15,575 nt of DNA from positions 1 through 15,575 of the forward strand of contig JAJQGQ010000016.1 of NCBI GenBank assembly GCA_021200395.1, in the 5' to 3' direction. The position numbers and the translations under genes are program-made. The notes below the pieces were generated by a model. The model did not search any database, was not told the origin of the DNA, and saw only the letters and a program-made list of their open reading frames with translations. Origin of the DNA: Erysipelotrichaceae bacterium. GTDB lineage: Bacteria; Bacillota_I; Bacilli_A; Erysipelotrichales; Coprobacillaceae. Shown one piece after another: positions 13,123 through 15,575 of this stretch. How positions within the stretch are numbered: position 1 is the first letter of the stretch; each line of letters starts with the position of its first letter.

Positions 13123-13857
13123 ATGTTTTCTAAAAATAACAATGATAAAATACAACAATTGTATCATTATATAGAATCCAGTCACAAAATTGTTGCCATA
13201 ACAGGTGCAGGTATTTCTGTTGGCGCAGGTGGTATAACATATAGACAACTTTCTAGAAGAGTTCATGGTGGTTTTCATCAGATGAATGATCCAAAAAAGA
13301 TGTATGATTCGTTTTTTAAAGATTATCTTGATGCTATGTTTCGTTACCAACCAAGTTTTAGTCATTATGCGTTAGCTGATTTAGAAAAAGCTGGTAAAAT
13401 TATTGGAATTATCACTACTAATGAAGATTGTAAGCATACTATTGCAGGATCAAAGAATGTTGCTGAGATTCAAGGTGGTTTTCAGGTAAATCGCTGCAGT
13501 AAATGTGGTCGTCATTATGATGGTTATGAGATTTGGAATCAACCACTTGATAAAATGCCTCAATGTGAAGTATGTGGTGGGATTATTATGCCATATGAGC
13601 TTTATAGTGGTATTGGTTTGTATGAGGAGGCGGTGGTTAAAGCTCAAGAATGGATTTCTGTAGCTGATATGTTGCTTATTATAGGAACAAATGGTTATTA
13701 TGGAAATGCTTATTGGAATTATCGCAGAAGAGATGCTGTTATTGTACAAATCAATCCAGGACATACTGGTTTTGATAGTATTGCTGATTTAAATATAAGA
13801 GAAGAAAGTGATACAGTGTTTAAGCAATTAAAAGAGAGGTATGAAAAAAATGGCTGA
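13123..13857 (+). CDS. Sirtuin-like protein 3 (SirTM-like, His-to-Gln)
   Basis: A 244-aa paralogue, closest to sirtuin 2: both share FSHYALADLEK, HTIAGSKNVAE, HYDxYEIW and QINPGHTGFDS. Features are GAGIS (28-32) with VGAGGITYRQ, TTNED (98-102), Gln at the His position (Q117 in EIQGG), the zinc ribbon C125, C128, C148, C151, and IIGTNGYYGNAYWNYRRRD, equivalent to HGYFSDCFWNYRRND in sirtuin 2. That conserved aromatic/Arg loop is absent from sirtuin 1. AAAGG lies 11 nt before ATG 13123. The 3' end overlaps the start of the ADP-ribose hydrolase gene, implying coupled translation. Three tandem copies with different residues at the catalytic position suggest divergence for different substrates. Confidence 0.85.
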   Translation: MFSKNNNDKIQQLYHYIESSHKIVAITGAGISVGAGGITYRQLSRRVHGGFHQMNDPKKMYDSFFKDYLDAMFRYQPSFSHYALADLEKAGKIIGIITTNEDCKHTIAGSKNVAEIQGGFQVNRCSKCGRHYDGYEIWNQPLDKMPQCEVCGGIIMPYELYSGIGLYEEAVVKAQEWISVADMLLIIGTNGYYGNAYWNYRRRDAVIVQINPGHTGFDSIADLNIREESDTVFKQLKERYEKNG

Positions 13858-14809
13858 ACAAGAATTAACAGAAGAAGAAAAATTAAAACAGCTTGCCAAA
13901 AAAATGCGAGAAGAAGAGTATAAAGGTTTAACGGAAGAAGAAATCAAAGAAAAAGAACAACAAAAAGAAATGAAGAGACAAAGAAATATTCAAATATTAG
14001 ATGATACATTAGATATTATAGAAAAAGGAAGTTATATAAAAGATAATCAAGAGGTACAATTACATTCAAGTTATGAAGATTTAAAGAAAATACAGGTATT
14101 TTTACCTGATGATATTGATTCATTATCAAAAATTGAAAGAAAAAATAATACAAATTGTACTTACAATTGTGAAAATGTTGACGCACTTACACTTGCTAAA
14201 AATATAAATCAGAATTTAGATAATCATGACAAAGTTCTGGTATTAAATTTGGCTAGTGCAACAGAACCTGGTGGTCGCACTAGAAAAGGAGCAAGTGCAC
14301 AAGAAGAAAATCTTTGTCAAAGAACATCTTTATTATTATCTTTAGAAAGTGATGATGCCAAAAAATATTATGAATATAATAAGAGTCTAAAAACACGTAT
14401 GGGTTCAAATGCTATTATGATATCACCTAATGTAGAGGTAATCAAAGATACATCTTTTGCATTGCTTGATGAGCCGTTTGAAATAGCTGTTATGAGTTGT
14501 GGTGCCCCTATGATTCGTTTGGGATTAGAAGGAATGTCACAAGAGGAATACGAAGCATTGCTTTATAAACGTATACAAGGTATGTTGGTTGTTGCAGCAT
14601 CACAAAATTATCATCATTTGATTCTTGGCGCTTTTGGATGTGGGGTATATGGAAATGATGCAGCTATTGTTTCTGATATGTTTTATAAAGTGATTCAAGA
14701 TTTTAACAGTAATCAAATATTTGAATCTATTGATTTTGCCGTATTATGTAATCCTAAAAAAGATTACAATTATCAAGAATTTAGCAGAAATTTTAAAGCA
14801 CTTGGTTAA
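13850..14809 (+). CDS. Microbial PARG-type ADP-ribose hydrolase (TIGR02452-like macrodomain)
   Basis: A 319-aa protein. Residues 1-~48 are a highly charged Glu/Lys helix. Residues ~105-315 are a macrodomain of the bacterial poly(ADP-ribose) glycohydrolase type: VLNLASATEPGG, then GASAQEENLCQRTSL with the QEE catalytic signature (Q151-E153), later FEIAVMSCGAPMIR, and LILGAFGCGVYGN, the diphosphate-binding loop. Expected activity is removal of ADP-ribose. The usual PGGG is PGGR here (R143), a change in the ribose/phosphate loop. I start at ATG 13850, 10 nt after AGAGG; an ATG at 13841 lies only one base past that site. It overlaps sirtuin 3 by 8 nt, so eraser and presumed writers are made together. 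DarG-like or other macrodomain roles are less likely given the QEE motif. Confidence 0.88.
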   Translation: MAEQELTEEEKLKQLAKKMREEEYKGLTEEEIKEKEQQKEMKRQRNIQILDDTLDIIEKGSYIKDNQEVQLHSSYEDLKKIQVFLPDDIDSLSKIERKNNTNCTYNCENVDALTLAKNINQNLDNHDKVLVLNLASATEPGGRTRKGASAQEENLCQRTSLLLSLESDDAKKYYEYNKSLKTRMGSNAIMISPNVEVIKDTSFALLDEPFEIAVMSCGAPMIRLGLEGMSQEEYEALLYKRIQGMLVVAASQNYHHLILGAFGCGVYGNDAAIVSDMFYKVIQDFNSNQIFESIDFAVLCNPKKDYNYQEFSRNFKALG

Positions 14810-14821
14810 TCCAAGTGCTTT
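14795..14821. terminator. Bidirectional terminator between the PARG-like and zinc-ribbon genes
   Basis: AAAGCACTTGG (14795-14805) and CCAAGTGCTTT (14811-14821) form a perfect 11-bp stem with loop TTAAT. The stop codons of both convergent genes lie in the hairpin. The T-tract is short, so efficiency is uncertain. Confidence 0.75.
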
Positions 14822-15479
14822 ATTCTGTAAAAGAAATATTAAGTTTTTTTCCAACTACTTTAGAATCAACTATATCACAACTTATATAATTATAATCATC
14901 TACACTATCGCACATATTTTCGCCATATATCTTATAATCTAAATATACCAGTTTGGTATCTAGATAATTCATATATTCATTCCAAGAATCAAAATCACTA
15001 TAATCGAGATCATCATTCACATCATCAAAAAAAGTATTATCTCTAAATGATACTAAAGATTGAACTGAAGCACCAAAACTATTGGTACCACTTGCAACAA
15101 AGAAACAATAAGTATGATATTCGTCATCATAATTATAACCATCGATAATAATTACATCACTTCTAAGAATCATTGAATCAGGATCCTTTAACATATCCTG
15201 ATAGCGTTCTACCATCTGCATAGCATATTTTTCTTTTGCAGTTAATGTATTTGTATAAACTGTTATCATAGCTAAACTAGCAATTATCATAATACCAATA
15301 AGTAACACATGTTTTTTTTGAATATTTTTGGTAGTTAAATAATTATTTATATGGTTGTAATAATTTTTTATTTTCACAAACAACTGATTTTGAGTAATTT
15401 CCTCTTGTTTTGCTCCACAATTCTTACAATAAAGACTATCATCACTCACTTCTGCACCACATTGACGACATATTTTCAT
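14820..15479 (-). CDS. Zinc-ribbon, single-pass membrane protein of unknown function
   Basis: A 219-aa protein. It begins with a zinc ribbon C4-x2-C7 ... C18-x2-C21 (MKICRQCGAEV, LYCKNCGAK), followed by a Tyr/Asn-rich linker and one transmembrane helix (~58-75). The extracellular part of about 145 residues is rich in Asp and Tyr (YNYDDEYHTYCFF, DDVNDDLDYSDFDSW). It belongs to the widespread architecture of an N-terminal cytosolic zinc ribbon, a TM segment and a variable outer domain; the outer domain is unrecognised. Two outer Cys residues near the end (NMCDS and ISCDI) and one near the middle may form a disulfide. AAAGGATGGG is upstream but sits inside a perfect hairpin. It converges on the sirtuin operon and is probably separate from it. 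Confidence 0.75.
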   Translation of the reverse strand: MKICRQCGAEVSDDSLYCKNCGAKQEEITQNQLFVKIKNYYNHINNYLTTKNIQKKHVLLIGIMIIASLAMITVYTNTLTAKEKYAMQMVERYQDMLKDPDSMILRSDVIIIDGYNYDDEYHTYCFFVASGTNSFGASVQSLVSFRDNTFFDDVNDDLDYSDFDSWNEYMNYLDTKLVYLDYKIYGENMCDSVDDYNYISCDIVDSKVVGKKLNISFTE

Positions 15480-15484
15480 AAAAA

Positions 15485-15519
15485 TCCCATCCTTTGATAT
15501 ATCATATCAAAGGATGGGA
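15485..15519 (-). promoter_or_regulatory. Perfect hairpin containing the ribosome binding site of the zinc-ribbon gene
   Basis: CCCATCCTTTGATAT (15486-15500) and ATATCAAAGGATGGG (15504-15518) form a perfect 15-bp stem, 16 bp with the flanking T-A pair, and an ATC loop. On the minus strand the second arm carries AAAGGATGGG just before ATTTTT-ATG, so a transcript covering it would hide its own ribosome binding site. The stem plus T-run also looks like an intrinsic terminator for an upstream minus-strand gene outside the window. The 56 bases beyond it (15520-15575) show no assignable feature. Confidence 0.6.
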
Positions 15520-15575
15520 AATTTTGATGTTCTCAAATAACTTGGGAAATCGATAGGCACTCAAAATTTATGGGG

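Noticed and set aside
11895..13764. Antisense frames through the sirtuin genes (11895-12351, 12703-13365, 13450-13764)
   Set aside because: They mirror conserved plus-strand sirtuin coding sequence, lack ribosome binding sites and have low-complexity composition.
11666..13857. Thoeris- or DSR-type SIR2 NADase defence effectors
   Set aside because: Those keep the catalytic His and have TIR or large partner domains; these are short zinc-ribbon sirtuins with Gln/Glu and a PARG partner.

Overview
This is about 15.6 kb of a low-GC, A/T-rich Firmicutes-type chromosome. AGGAGG-like ribosome binding sites, TTGACA/TATAAT promoters, TGG used for Trp, and the gene content (FeoA-FeoA-FeoB with FeoB-associated Cys-rich membrane proteins, an ECF S component, a MocR regulator) suggest a gut Erysipelotrichia relative (Coprobacillaceae-like). 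The taxon is an inference.

Layout. (1) 1-275: 3' end of an IS200/IS605-type element, with the C-terminus of TnpA and a strongly folded GC-rich tail. (2) 287-3841: an iron-uptake operon, plus strand. It has a clear promoter flanked by three TTAG-N6-CTAA operators, then two FeoA proteins and FeoB. After an internal terminator come three small membrane/metal-handling proteins: a Cys-rich FeoB-associated protein, a 43-aa membrane protein, and a Cys-rich membrane segment fused to an HMA metal-binding domain. (3) 3848-5551, minus: a CstA-type peptide/pyruvate transporter. (4) 5669-9597, minus: a MocR/PdxR-like regulator followed by two diverged paralogues of an unrecognised coiled-coil family. The upstream paralogue is interrupted near its 3' end by a ~167-bp hairpin-rich element flanked by ATAAT. 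The downstream paralogue carries a frameshift at a T5 run. (5) 9715-10302, plus: an ECF transporter S component divergent from MocR, with CTGG half-sites between them; a vitamin B6-type substrate is the contextual guess. (6) 10337-11446: a tRNA-Thr(CGT) gene and a DUF4160/DUF2442 pair. The tRNA 3' end, terminator and DUF2442 gene were duplicated in tandem, and most of the duplicate and the DUF4160 gene are decaying. (7) 11666-14809, plus: a compact operon of three tandem sirtuin-like proteins and a microbial PARG-type (TIGR02452-like) ADP-ribose hydrolase. (8) 14820-15479, minus: a zinc-ribbon, single-TM protein preceded by a perfect hairpin that contains its ribosome binding site.

The most notable system is region 7. 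The three sirtuins keep the Sir2 GAGIS, (T/Q)N-x-D and four-Cys zinc-ribbon features, but the catalytic His is Gln, Glu and Gln respectively. His-to-Gln is the hallmark of SirTM, the macrodomain-linked ADP-ribosylating sirtuins. The terminal gene, which overlaps the third sirtuin, keeps the QEE catalytic signature of poly(ADP-ribose) glycohydrolases. A writer/eraser ADP-ribosylation module with three writers is therefore the leading hypothesis. The GcvH-L and lipoate-ligase partners of the described SirTM operons are absent, so this looks like a different architecture.

The last ~55 bases (15520-15575) show nothing I can assign.
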